Shown here: positions 21,401 through 31,525 of the stretch, piece by piece
Numbering within the stretch: position 1 is the stretch's first letter
How the letters are laid out: each line of letters begins with the position of its first letter
Source: Atopsyche davidsoni
Taxonomy: Eukaryota; Arthropoda; Insecta; Trichoptera; Hydrobiosidae
Direction of reading: 5' to 3'
DNA length: 64,000 nt
Assembly (NCBI GenBank): GCA_022113835.1
Contig: JAILWY010000003.1
Coordinates: 10,997,501-11,061,500, forward strand
Translations under genes and position numbers: made by a program
Notes under the pieces: generated by a model
The model's database searches: none
What the model was told of the DNA's origin: nothing
Seen by the model: the letters and a program-made list of their open reading frames with translations, nothing else

Positions 21401-23580
21401 TTAAGGATACCTTGGACCAATTACATCTTAATGGGACATAACAACTAATAATTGTATTTTATTAACAATTTAACAGTATGATACAGTTAAAATGAAGTAA
21501 TAGTATGTTAGTCTTAATATTATCCTTAAGCATCGAATCAAATAGAGGAGGTTTTAATATAAAAAGCAAGTAGTCATTACAGGAAAAATAATTCATATAC
21601 ACCCTTTATAATAACATTCTTGCTTTATAATGAAATATGTCATGTTATTTCAGTCAACTTGATTTACCTTTCTCACGTATACCTAATTTTAAAATTTTTC
21701 CCGCAGACGGGGTTTTATTTAAGGTTGTTTATTTTTCTTTTTAAACCAGCCACTTTTATGAAACTATTCATCTTACAGCTGACGCTTTTGAAACGTGTAT
21801 TTTTCTAAACCTTAAAACGGTATAAAAGTAAATGCGAAAGTGTGCTTCTTTCTCTAATGGTTAACACCAACACCAAAAAGTATTTCTGCATCATAATTAG
21901 CTGTTTTCATAAAAAGTGTGATTAACATTATCTACAAGTTTTAAATAAGAACTGCATCATATTGACTACATCAAAAAAAACTGAAAATATCATGGATCAA
22001 ATGTAAAGCCTTAATCATCCGTTTTTCCAGCGTTCTGTTTGATATCTTACTTGCACACATGTAGGTAATTTTTTATGTTGTTCATTTCCACTTCGGCTTT
22101 GAATACTAAATTTCGAAAAGCAGCTTTCGCTCCTGCGGTTCTTCATTTTTATTAAAAACATATAGATGTTTCCCAGAGACACGTTGGAATTAGCATATTC
22201 ATGCAAACCCCATAGGGTTCAGCATTATCTCAGTGCGAGACCCTCTTTACATGCTAAATTTTGAAAAACACGCGTAGATACGTGAATCGGGTGTAAATTA
22301 AACCCATACATTATGAATTTTACGCACCGTATTCAAATTAAAATCGGTTATCAATTTTTGTACTCTGTTTTTGTTTTCAAATTGTTATCAAGTGTATTTT
22401 AAACATATCTCAATTATGAATTTACATATTTTGTTATTTAACCACGATTAAAAACATTCAACCCTGTTTGTTTTACTTGTTATTTTGTGTAAAATATAAC
22501 CGTCCTACCAAGTTACTGTTTTTACCTTAAGAATATCGTTTAATCTAATTAATACACCAAAATTACAAAAAAAACATCAATTTTAAATATTGCTATATAG
22601 TCCTTAAGGATTCACATTTAATTTAAGTTTTTTTCAGTATCTTGAAATATTTTTGAATAAACTTACCATTTTCTTTATTATAAGTAAGAATGTATAATAC
22701 TAAATTTTTAAAGGCTAGTAGCAAAAATTATTTATCGTTATTGATAAACCTTTTAAAAAAAATAATACTTTTTGCGGTTAAAAAACATTTTAAAATAACT
22801 AAGAAAACAATTTTTTAATCAAGGCCGGCAGAATATCTTCTGCGTTTTTTTCATATATAATAATATTGATATATTATTACTCAATTTAATAACGTACCTT
22901 TGAAGTGTGGAATATGTTTATTTTTTGTTTTTATGTAAAAGCCTTACATTTAAAAAAAAATTATTTGGTTTTTAAACAAAAATTAAAATATATATAACCG
23001 TCTTCAATAAGTTTTCAATATGGTTTCATGACGGTGAAATTTTTTTTATTAATAAAAACATTTATGGAGTAAATAGAAAAAAAAACAAAGTGGTAGTTTT
23101 CTGATAATGTTGTTGAAAAACAAGAAGGAGTATGTGACTATGGAAATTTAAATATGACTTTACATTGAAGGAAATATTGACTATTGTTTAAACCTAGATT
23201 ATACAGCCAGTATGTCAACATTGCTTATATTTTGGGGCAAACGAGTAAAACCCTGAATACTGATGTTTGTATATTTATATCAAAGAGAATTCCCGAAAAA
23301 TAAGAAAGTAAACATGCCCTCTGAAGACGATCTACCAAATATAAATTATTCAGACAACTGTACCTACCCACCATGCTTTAGCAGATATTGCAGATCCCAA
23401 AAAAACACATCGATATTTAATTTAAGTAACACACATTTCAAATATATTAAATTTAAATTGTTAGATAAGTCATTGAAACTTCACCATGAGTACGTTTTCA
23501 GAGCTCTCGAATATTATTTATTCACAAAACACAGCTTTATATATTTTCAACAGACTACTATATGAAGATATTGACAAGTG
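21401..23580. other. A+T-rich stretch, no gene seen
   Basis: The plus frame 21620-21808 and minus frame 22206-22015 carry no recognised domain. Slightly G+C-richer patches occur near 22030-22260. The plus frame 23263-23565 (100 codons) also has no recognisable domain. Confidence 0.4.
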
Positions 23581-23616
23581 CTGCTATAATTATAATTGGC
23601 ATTATAATTATAGCAG
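23581..23616. repeat. perfect 16-bp hairpin
   Basis: CTGCTATAATTATAAT (23581-23596), loop TGGC, then the exact complement (23601-23616). Confidence 0.85.
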
Positions 23617-23985
23617 TTAAATTTAGATATTAAATAAGGCATTATGTTTTAAGTGCTCAAAGTACATTTCTGCAGAAATTTTTTAACTTAAAATATTTAT
23701 TTTGTTCGAATTTATCAGATTTGTATTTCAATAGAACCAAAAAATAGCTATATTTTGGATCAAGTTATTTAGGAACTCAATGCCAGATATTGCGGCCAGG
23801 TGGTGCAGTAGTTTATATTTAAATTTTAAAAACAAAATTTACGCTTTAAAACAAAACATTTTAAAATAACAGGAAATGAAAATGTTGCAAATTGTTGAAC
23901 TTCCGTGTTTTTTTCACCCGCAAAAGCTTTATTTATCGTAGAAAGCGGATTGAAGGTCAACGAAAAATGCCTCATTTTGGAATCT
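23617..23985. other. A+T-rich stretch, nothing recognised
   Basis: No coding or repeat signal. Confidence 0.5.
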
Positions 23986-24260
23986 CTATCCTTTTTTCAG
24001 CTTTGGGGGAAGCTAAACGAAGCTGATTCAGTGCCATCTTCAGGCATTTACCTAAGCCTAGGTCTTCTTAGTACCTAATACGATTTGCGCTGTTTTCAAG
24101 AGAGATATCCGGAAATCAGAAAGTAGGCTTTACTACTTCCAGCGGCTCTTAAACGGTTCAAAGCGAATCGCTCGAACCTAAAATTGATATGGCCTTATTC
24201 AGATACATTCGTTTTGAACTGTGAAGTGAATTTTTTTGATGGAACCCTCCAATAACTTTA
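23986..24260. other. moderately G+C-rich island
   Basis: Contains CCTAAGCCTAGGTCTTCTTA, TATCCGGAAATCAG and AGCGAATCGCTCGAACC. No frame and no repeat family, so possibly regulatory. Confidence 0.2.
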
Positions 24261-25086
24261 ACGCCCATTTAGATCAGCTGGTTCAATTACAATTTTTTTA
24301 TTGAGCAATTGATATTTGCTGGCTTGGAAACATGAAATTTTTAAAATGTATGCATGAGTTTATACAGGATAATCCTCAAATTAATTAATGAAATCATAAT
24401 CAATGAATATTTGAAATTTTTATTAATCTTTTTGTTAAACCGAAAATTACTTGTTACAATATGTTCAATATAATATTTGAGGGTCACTATTTAGTAAGTC
24501 GAACAGCCGGCTAGATGAGAGACGAAGATTCGACTCGCAGAACTTTTAATCGCCCCTTGGAGCTGCCTGCAAGGATGTCACTGAATTCATAATTTAACTC
24601 CTTTATCTTTATTTGGTTTCTTAGTTTTACTCGGAGCCTTTCAGAATTTCAATCCAGATTTTATAAAAATAAATTAAATTACCGAAAAGTTTTGCCATGT
24701 TGAAATTTCTGACAATTTTGAAAGCAAACTAATTGTTTTCGGAATTATTTTTGATTTAATTAATTCCATTTTTCCTCATCACTATTGAAATATTTAATGC
24801 ATACTTAACTTCTTTATTTTAATGTATCTTTAAGTATGTAATACCGTACTTCATGTTATTATAAATAAAAATTCTACTCGTTTATCCTACATGTTGATTT
24901 ATTGTCACTATATGACATTGTTACTATATCATGAAAAGTATTATAGTTCATTTTTAGCAAACATACTATTGAAATTGTATGTTGTGTTTTTTTAATTATA
25001 TAAAATATGTCATAAAGATCTCAGGTCACAGGACAAAATCGAGGTGATAAATAAAATATATATTATATATGTATATATATATATAT
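24261..25086. other. A+T-rich stretch, with a weak tRNA-like patch
   Basis: Near 24490-24550 the words CGGCTAGATGAGAGACGAAG and ATTCGACTCGCAG loosely resemble a tRNA-derived head. The rest is plain A+T DNA ending in a TA microsatellite (25063-25085). Confidence 0.3.
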
Positions 25087-25434
25087 CAGTGGCGTGAGGT
25101 TAGTCCAAAAAACAAGGCAGAAAGTTTTACCCAACGAATAAAAATCACGCAAATTAATTATTACATAATGTACATCATGTATAATATTACTAAGAGTTAT
25201 AAGTACTTAATTTTGAGATAAATTTGTACAATTTATTTGAACTTAAGTACATTCTATAGTTTTTCATTTATTCAGAAATGAATAAAACGTCGAGACTGTT
25301 ATTTGTTTTAGATATTTTAAACTATTGAAAAAAGTTTAAATTATTTTGTAGTAAAGTGCGCATTATATGCTATATCCCTTAATATATATTTTTTAAAGTA
25401 TTATTAAGGCAGTTGCTTCTAGCCTTTAAATTGC

Positions 25435-26001
25435 CTCAGGTGTCCAACCGGACACCAGAGGCAGAGGCAGTCCATTACCTGGCAAAATCAAGTCATTTAA
25501 TTAATTTAATTGTCACTTTATTTTTCTATGTAGAAAGTTTTTTTTTAACAGAGTATTGAAAAAACTATAAATTATATTTATAAATTTATGATTATTAAAT
25601 TAACGTCCATTTTGAGAGTAAAATAAAATCTTGAAGATGCTGAAAAATTAGATAAAATGATGGCTTTTCAAAACCAAAGTTAGTTAAAGGTTTTTTATTT
25701 TTTATTTTTAAATTAACTTTATAGAGAGGGTATATAATTAATCTTTTAAGTGCAGTTAAAAAAAGGACTCTGAAATGTTTAAGATTCTTGTAACAGGTAC
25801 ATAACAAAACTCCAAATTCCGTCACTTCAATCGGAAAAACACATTTTTATCATATCAAAAGTAAATTTATAAGAAATAAAAAAATTGAAATGATGAGTCT
25901 ATTTTTTTGCATTTAATTTTTTTTGATTGGTGCTGTCGATTTCTTGCAATAGGTACGAGAAAATGATCAAAAAACTCGATTATGGGACCTAGACCCTTAA
26001 G
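25435..26001 (+). repeat. family B repeat, copy B2
   Basis: Begins with a 7-bp hairpin GGTGTCC-AACC-GGACACC (25439-25456) and CAGTCCATTACCTGGCAAAA. It continues through the family words TTGAAGATGCTGAAAAATTA, TTTTCAAAACCAAAG, TCGGAAAAACACATTTTTAT and GGTGCTGTCGATTTC, ending GGACCTAGACCCTTAAG. The central Cys/Ser-like segment seen in B3 is shortened. No protein assignment. Confidence 0.7.
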
Positions 26002-26067
26002 CGTCATAACGATTTTTATGTATTGATAACGATTGATATGTATATATGTTCTCATGTAAATGATTTT

Positions 26068-26275
26068 GGTACTTGTTTTTTATCCGACTACCAAATTTTT
26101 TTAATGTACATGTACTCGCAGAGATAAGAATCTATCGTATGACGATGAGTCCCGTTGTGGCGTTTATTTCGTTCCTTTGCAGATTTCCATGACCGCTCGA
26201 TTCGTTGGGTTAGGTTAGGTTTAAAAAAATAAAAATGGTACAAGTTTTTTGGTGATCGGATAAAAAACAAGTACC
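26068..26275. mobile_element. MITE with about 28-bp terminal inverted repeats
   Basis: Left end GGTACTTGTTTTTTATCCGA continues to ACCAAA. The right end read on the minus strand is GGTACTTGTTTTTTATCCGA followed by TCACCAAA. TGATTTT flanks it on both sides (26061-26067 and 26277-26283), with 7 of 8 bases shared if an 8-bp duplication is assumed. The size is 208 bp with no frame. The termini and duplication size fit a hAT-like MITE. The interior carries GGGTTAGGTTAGG, a TTAGG-type run. Confidence 0.8.
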
Positions 26276-26284
26276 GTGATTTTT

Positions 26285-26475
26285 AATCATGTCCGTGGAT
26301 ACCAGAGAGGCCCAAGGTTGGGATCCCGCCCTGGCCGCCCGCCAGACCCCTCGCCCCTAGGCCGGGAGGGGTGACTATTCGGATTGATTTACATTAGGAA
26401 TAAATCGCGGCTAGAAAGAAACGCGAGTAATGGCGGCCGATGCGCCGAGAGACTCTCGTAATAATCGTCTTTTCA
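26285..26475. promoter_or_regulatory. strongly G+C-rich island (candidate CpG-rich regulatory element)
   Basis: Dense G+C words (GATCCCGCCCTGGCCGCC, CCTAGGCCGGGAGG, GGCGGCCGATGCGCC) surrounded by A+T DNA. The phrase CCCGCCCTGG also occurs at about 39915. No frame is long enough to argue coding. Confidence 0.35.
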
Positions 26476-26589
26476 ATTTGCAGACTTTTATGAAATGATT
26501 CGTGAAAACATTTATTGCTTACAGTTTTCCACCAGGGTGGTTTTATTTTTTATAGGGCGCCACATCTGCTGAGTTTTTCTCAAGTTCTC

Positions 26590-26885
26590 AGATTAAATAG
26601 ATTATTCATATATAGAAGATGATATTAAAGAAAAATATTATCGTGATTTGTGTGGGATTTGAACCCACATCCCCTGGTTTACATGACCGGTGTAACCTTG
26701 TACCAACGAATCACTTCGTTCAACGAATCAAATCCCACACAAATCACGATGATATTCTTCTGAGAGTTTCTTTAAAATCATCTTCTATATATGAACTAAT
26801 GTGCCTAATCATATTAGTAATAATATAATAAACCCGTAATGGGTAATAAATACGCATCTGATTGACGTTTTATAAAAAAAATCGA
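26590..26885 (-). mobile_element. tRNA-derived SINE (family C), rearranged copy C5 with internal inversion
   Basis: The left part (26600-26712) is a minus-strand SINE with GGGATTTGAACCCACATCCC and CATGACCGG. It is followed by an inverted duplicate of its own 3' half (26729-26791) and then by the minus-strand SINE head (CCCGTAATGGG, CGCATCTGATTGACG). Arms 26609-26661 and 26729-26791 can form a long hairpin. Confidence 0.7.
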
Positions 26886-27480
26886 CATATGTATTAAATA
26901 TATAGACCGTTGATTCGCAGCTGAGAGATTTCAAAGTCAATTTTAGTTTTTCTAGAATCATTTAATACTGTTATTACGTTTGGTATTTATATTGTATACG
27001 TTGATGGTCATTATTAAAAAAAATATATTTAAATATAGCTCAATTATTTTTACTTCATGAAATCATCGTCAAATTTAATTGGAAGTGGAGTACGACTTGA
27101 AGTATTTGTACAGAAAGAGCTTTTATTGTGAATAGTTTGTGAAACAAAAGTGATTTCTATTGAAAGCCTATAAGACATTTATGGCATTATTTTCTTATTT
27201 TTTGTCTTATAACATTAGTTTTGAATTCACCTAACATGACACGAATTAAACCTGCAAGGTTTCAGCTAAAAGATTGCATCTTTAGCACACTTGCTAACCG
27301 AGCATGACGTTTCAGTTTTGATTCCAAAGACGTAAGCAATAACTCTTTATAACTCAAAGAAAGAAAAACGTTTAAATTACTTTCTATTCCATATTACTTG
27401 AAATGGTTATTATCATTAAATATTATTTAAAAAATCATGTTTTTTTAACAAAAGATTCAAAATTGTCAGTTATCGCAGGT
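26886..27480. other. A+T-rich stretch, nothing recognised
   Basis: No repeat or coding signal. Confidence 0.5.
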
Positions 27481-27745
27481 CATAATATTCTTTTCAGTCT
27501 TATATTTTATGGATAGCGGATATGTCGACACGAACAAAGATGAAACCATGAAAAATCACTGCGCTTGTACGGCGAGGCACATCATCCTTATTTTGTGAAG
27601 TAGTTCCGGTCATTCTACAACACAATGCCGAGGGTCGAGAGGATCTCTCTTACACACCCTTGTAAAATATAAGGAAAGGACCAACCCTTAAAATCTACAC
27701 CCTGGGCCCACACGATAGAGCGACGGATATCGAAAAGTATAACAC
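27481..27745. other. G+C-richer island of unknown function
   Basis: Contains CTTGTACGGCGAGGCAC, ACAATGCCGAGGGTCGAG and ACCCTGGGCCCACACG. Possible regulatory DNA. Confidence 0.25.
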
Positions 27746-29440
27746 AAAATTTATATGTATGGACTTTTAAGCGAACGTAAATTCACTTTTATCCACTAAA
27801 TTATATAAAGGAATACTAAATAACTACAATTTTATTCATAAACGAATTTCACGAAAGAGTATCTCTATAAATAGTATTTTAATATAAAATTAATAAAAAT
27901 AGAACTTGTAACTAAAATATTCTCAACTTAATAAAAAAATATATTTATTTTATATGAGCACTTTTACCATTCCGGATTTAATACACTAAATATATTTTTA
28001 ACATAAGCCTTGAAATCATATCCTAAAAAGTATTTTGTGATTTATGTCTTTGCATACAAATTCATTGAATTTTTTTTATTATTATGGATTACTATTTAAA
28101 ATTGCACGATGTTTTTGATTTTGAAATATTTTTACATTATTTTTTAGTAAATATTTTGCAGTTCTTTTTATTTTTCTTCGTCTAAAAATTATTTTATATA
28201 GTAAAAAGTAACCGCTCACGCCTTTCTTAGTTTTCCAGGAAAAAATCTTTAGGAAATGAGATCTCGGATAACTTTGAACCTGGAGTTTCCGATTTCTGCA
28301 AGCGGACACCGAAGTATAATAAAAGTGTTGTGAATGTTAGAAGTTGCTTAAACTTCACAATATTATCAAATGAACAGCCTCGTGAATAGCATGACTGCTT
28401 GTTAGCTATCAGATTTCGGTGAAGCAATAATTTTTGGATTTTTGAAATTATTCCTATAAAAAAACACTTCCAAAAATTTAACACTTTTAAAGAAAACAGT
28501 TTTCGGGCCATTTTCAGCAATTTAGAGAAGTTAGTTTTAGTACCGAAGAAGCAGAACCTTTCACTAAAAACGCACCCAAGAACCCAAAAATGTTAAAATA
28601 TAGTCAAACTTTTAAAACTAAAGTTTTATCTTCCACCATTCGTTGCATAGATCTTGTTATTCAGCGTGTATTGATAAGCAAAGCGCTATTCAATCAATGT
28701 TAATAATGAGTGGTTGGTTATATTCGTTTAATTAGTTTGAAGACCTTTTGAGTTCAAATCAATAATATTTAATTAGGCCCATGTTGATTGTCTGCCTTCT
28801 ACTCCACTGAGCTGCTCCCTTCTACTCCAGTAGTATCGCTGGGCTCCCTATCAAAGCTCTGCTTAAAGTACTAGTTTGATCTCTCATTAAGTTGTTTGTT
28901 TTCGCTTGCCTTTACAATTAAGGTAAATGAATAGGTACTGTCTGTATTAATTCACATATAATAATATAAATTATAATTACCGCACCAACTAAGCTTTGGT
29001 ACTATGAGGAAATGTATTTTTATCTTATTTTGGATTAAACGTTTTTACTCCAAATTACTATTACAACATTTCCAAACAGAGTATGTAAATGACGTTAAAC
29101 ATAAACATAATCAAAGAAGATAAAGATAATTATTCCACCATCTAATAACATGATATTGTAATATTAAAATGTTAAAATTGAAAACCGAATTGTAACAAGT
29201 CAAAGGCGTTCTAGTTTGCGATATTATTTTAGCCGAAACACCAAAAAAAAAAAACACTTAAGGTCAATCGCAAATCAGTTACATATTGCTGAAATTCTTC
29301 GTTTGCAGTAAAATTCTACTCAAATCCGAATAAATTAAAAATAACCTTTGCATAACAGTTAGCAAAATTTAACTTTGTTTTGTAACATCAGTTGTAACCC
29401 CCCAAGTTATCAATAATTAACAAACTAAGTAGTAACTTTA
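27746..29440. other. mostly A+T-rich stretch
   Basis: Minus frames 28309-28082 and 28520-28227 overlap in different frames and show no domain. A 12-bp word CCTTCTACTCCA is repeated at 28795 and 28818 in a G+C-richer patch (28780-28880) that also has ATCAAAGCTC, a TCF-like word. Confidence 0.4.
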
Positions 29441-29449
29441 ATTGGGTCT

Positions 29450-29650
29450 ACTTCCCGGCCCATCCATCTACGGCCATTAATAAATAACACAGTCTCTGAA
29501 TAGAGAATAATTAGCCGAATCGCCTTCAATGCTCCCGGATTGCTGCCACGTCACTGCCAATTACAGTCGTCCTATCGGATGATACAGTCAGCCTATCGTG
29601 TGGAAGCATTAGCTAGGAATTTCTGCACACAGGACACACCTGAAAACATA
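29450..29650. promoter_or_regulatory. island with 21-bp tandem dimer and homeodomain-like words
   Basis: GGCCATTAATAAATAAC near 29472, ATAATTAGCC near 29508, then a 21-bp unit TACAGTCGTCCTATCGG repeated in diverged form (29562-29582 and 29583-29602). G+C content is higher than the flanks. Regulatory role inferred. Confidence 0.3.
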
Positions 29651-29968
29651 AAGCCTTCATTCAAAATTATCAAACCCTTATACAAATAGACCACAGTGCT
29701 TTTGTATGTTTTTGAAAGTAAGTTATTTTAGGGCACGTTTTATTTATAAATGCATTCACGCGTGTATTTTATCAGGTCATATATAATTTTAACCTTTTCT
29801 GAAAAAAAATATGCATTTGAATTGATTTATTTTTCAGTCACTTTTACTGGCAGAAATATATGTTTTAATATTATTGATAGAAGATAACATTGTACGTCAA
29901 TTATTTTTAGTTATTTGGTTTAAATTCAATTTCGTGTTCAGTGAAAAATACATTGTGATACATTGTGA

Positions 29969-30098
29969 CAAACGTGAAAGGTTGGCGAAACCGGTCACTA
30001 ATAAAAACGAACATGTGGAAAATCACTCAAGTATTTTACTCAAAAATATTAAAATGGAATTCCACCAAGTACTCTCTGTCAAAAATATTGAATTTCTT
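29969..30098 (+). mobile_element. family A element, 5'-truncated copy A4
   Basis: Starts at AACGTGAAAGGTTGGCGAAA and continues through CCGGTCACTAATAAAAACG, CACTCAAGTATTTTACTC and GGAATTCCACCAAG to GAATTTCTT. The left arm and first box are missing. A plus frame (29874-30116) runs through it by chance. Confidence 0.75.
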
Positions 30099-30159
30099 AT
30101 ATATAATAACGTATAAAACATAGCTTCTCATAAAGCGATTCTTTCTAAAAAAACTATGC

Positions 30160-30424
30160 TATGCAGATTTTGTCGCTAAAACAAGCTTCGTTAAAGCTCA
30201 CTGTAAAAAATTTAAAAAAAGCTATGACGCTATCAGATTTATTGTTTCAGCAGATGAAAAATTGTTGCATGGTAAAAATCGAGAATTTCGACACACGGTT
30301 GAACGTTTTGATAAATTTTTTTTTTTCAGTTTTTGTGATTTATTTAAAACGACTCATTGCGCTCTTCGTCGAAAACTACAATAGCTTGATAGACTTTATT
30401 TTTTTTTTAGAGGAAACGGCCATT
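30160..30424 (+). other. 91-codon open frame, unlikely to be a gene
   Basis: The plus strand is open at 30161-30436 with a Lys/Leu/Phe-rich translation and no recognised domain. It sits in A+T-rich DNA and runs into the island downstream. Confidence 0.15.
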
Positions 30425-30645
30425 TGCAGGCTGTAGAGCATTCGGGGTGTATCGCCCACTCGGTGATCAAAGCGCCCTTTCAGCTGATAAACATTTCTGT
30501 GCACCCTCATGTGCCGCGCCCCCTCGAACTGAAAGTTCTTCCACCCTCGATCCTGTTTGGCGCCGCGGGGCACCTGTATTCGTGGTGATTCCATCACTCG
30601 TGTGTTGGCCCATTACGCAACGCAAATCGATTATTAGTTAGTGGA
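30425..30645. promoter_or_regulatory. G+C-rich island (candidate regulatory element)
   Basis: Contains CGGGGTGTATCGCCCAC, GTGCCGCGCCCCCTCG and GCGCCGCGGGGCACC. Overlapping frames on both strands reflect composition. No repeat family matches. Confidence 0.35.
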
Positions 30646-30897
30646 TTAAAACTTATGTAGTCTCACTCGTGTATTTATAGAACGTGGTTCTCAATTTTCC
30701 AAGTTTCCACTTGCAATTTTTCCAATGCGGATGTTAATTGTAAGTACTCACAGAATACTCACAAAAAATGTTGATTTTCAGTAAATCAATATTATTGAAG
30801 CTTCACTTATATAGCGAAGCGCTTGTTAATGTAAAATATCAATGTAAATATCTTGTTAACATTTTCTCAGCAATAATGCAGTTATATATATTTGATT

Positions 30898-30955
30898 TTT
30901 ATATAGACCGTCACAGTAAGTGCGATTTTACCGATACAGGTTTTATTGTATTAAT
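30898..30955 (+). repeat. module D repeat, decayed copy D2
   Basis: ATAGACCGTCACAGTAAG, then GCGATTTTACCGATACAGG, matching D1 and D3 in order. A SINE follows about 30 bp later. Confidence 0.6.
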
Positions 30956-30984
30956 ATAATTATGTACATTTTTTCACACATTAA

Positions 30985-31310
30985 TATTATGTCTATTTTT
31001 TGGATTTAACGTCAATCAGATGCGTATTTATTACCCATTACGGGTTTATTATATTATTACTAATATGATTAGGCACATTAGTTCACATTAGTGCACATTA
31101 TTGGTTGGCCTGGGCACATTGGTTCATATGTAGAGTATGATTGTTAAAAATTTTCGATTAATGGATGTGATTCGTTAGTACAAAGGTCAGTACACCGGCC
31201 ACGTAAGACTGGGGATGTGGGTACAAATTCCACACAAATAGCAATGATATTTTTTTAAAATCATCTTCTATGCGTGAATTAATGTGCCTAATCATATTAG
31301 TAACATTAAT
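30985..31310 (+). mobile_element. tRNA-derived SINE (family C), near full-length copy C6
   Basis: Starts TTAACGTCAATCAGATGCGT, then ATTACCCATTACGGG and ATGATTAGGCACATT, then the tRNA-like head GATTCGTTAGTACAAAGG, CCGGCCACGTAAGACTGGGG and a damaged B box GGGTACAAATTCC. The tail runs to GTGCCTAATCATATTAG. With C8 it defines a subfamily that carries an extra 5' module. Confidence 0.8.
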
Positions 31311-31525
31311 ATTAATTGGCCTGAGTACGTTGGTTTATATGTAGAATCAGATTGTTAAAAATTCTCGCTAAATAGAAGTGGCTCGCTAGCATAGTTGGTA
31401 ATGCACCGGCCATGTAAGCCGTGGGAATGTGGGTTCGAATCCCACGCAAGTCACGATGATATTTTTCTGAGAGTTTCTATAATCGTTTCAATGTGTGAAA
31501 AAATGTACTTAATCATATTAATAAT
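31311..31525 (+). mobile_element. tRNA-derived SINE (family C), copy C7 with best tRNA-like head
   Basis: GGCTCGCTAGCATAGTTGGT (A-box side), GCACCGGCCATGTAAGCC (anticodon arm with loop CATGTAA) and TGGGTTCGAATCCCACG (intact B box and T arm). The tail is GAGAGTTTCTATAATCG to TGTACTTAATCATATTA. It directly follows C6. The missing U33 and the SINE tail argue against a true tRNA gene. Confidence 0.85.

Noticed and set aside
25087..25110. hAT element starting CAGTGGCGTGAGG
   Set aside because: I found no matching right end or duplicated flank nearby.
26200..26220. Telomere or interstitial telomeric array
   Set aside because: Only about two TTAGG-type units occur, inside a MITE.
29874..30116. An 80-residue protein
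   Set aside because: Half of it translates the family A repeat. The similar peptide at 4050-3868 reflects the same repeat arm.
31390..31460. A tRNA gene
   Set aside because: A and B boxes and arms are good, but the anticodon loop lacks U33, the acceptor stem is imperfect, and the same head plus tail recurs in many copies. It is a SINE.
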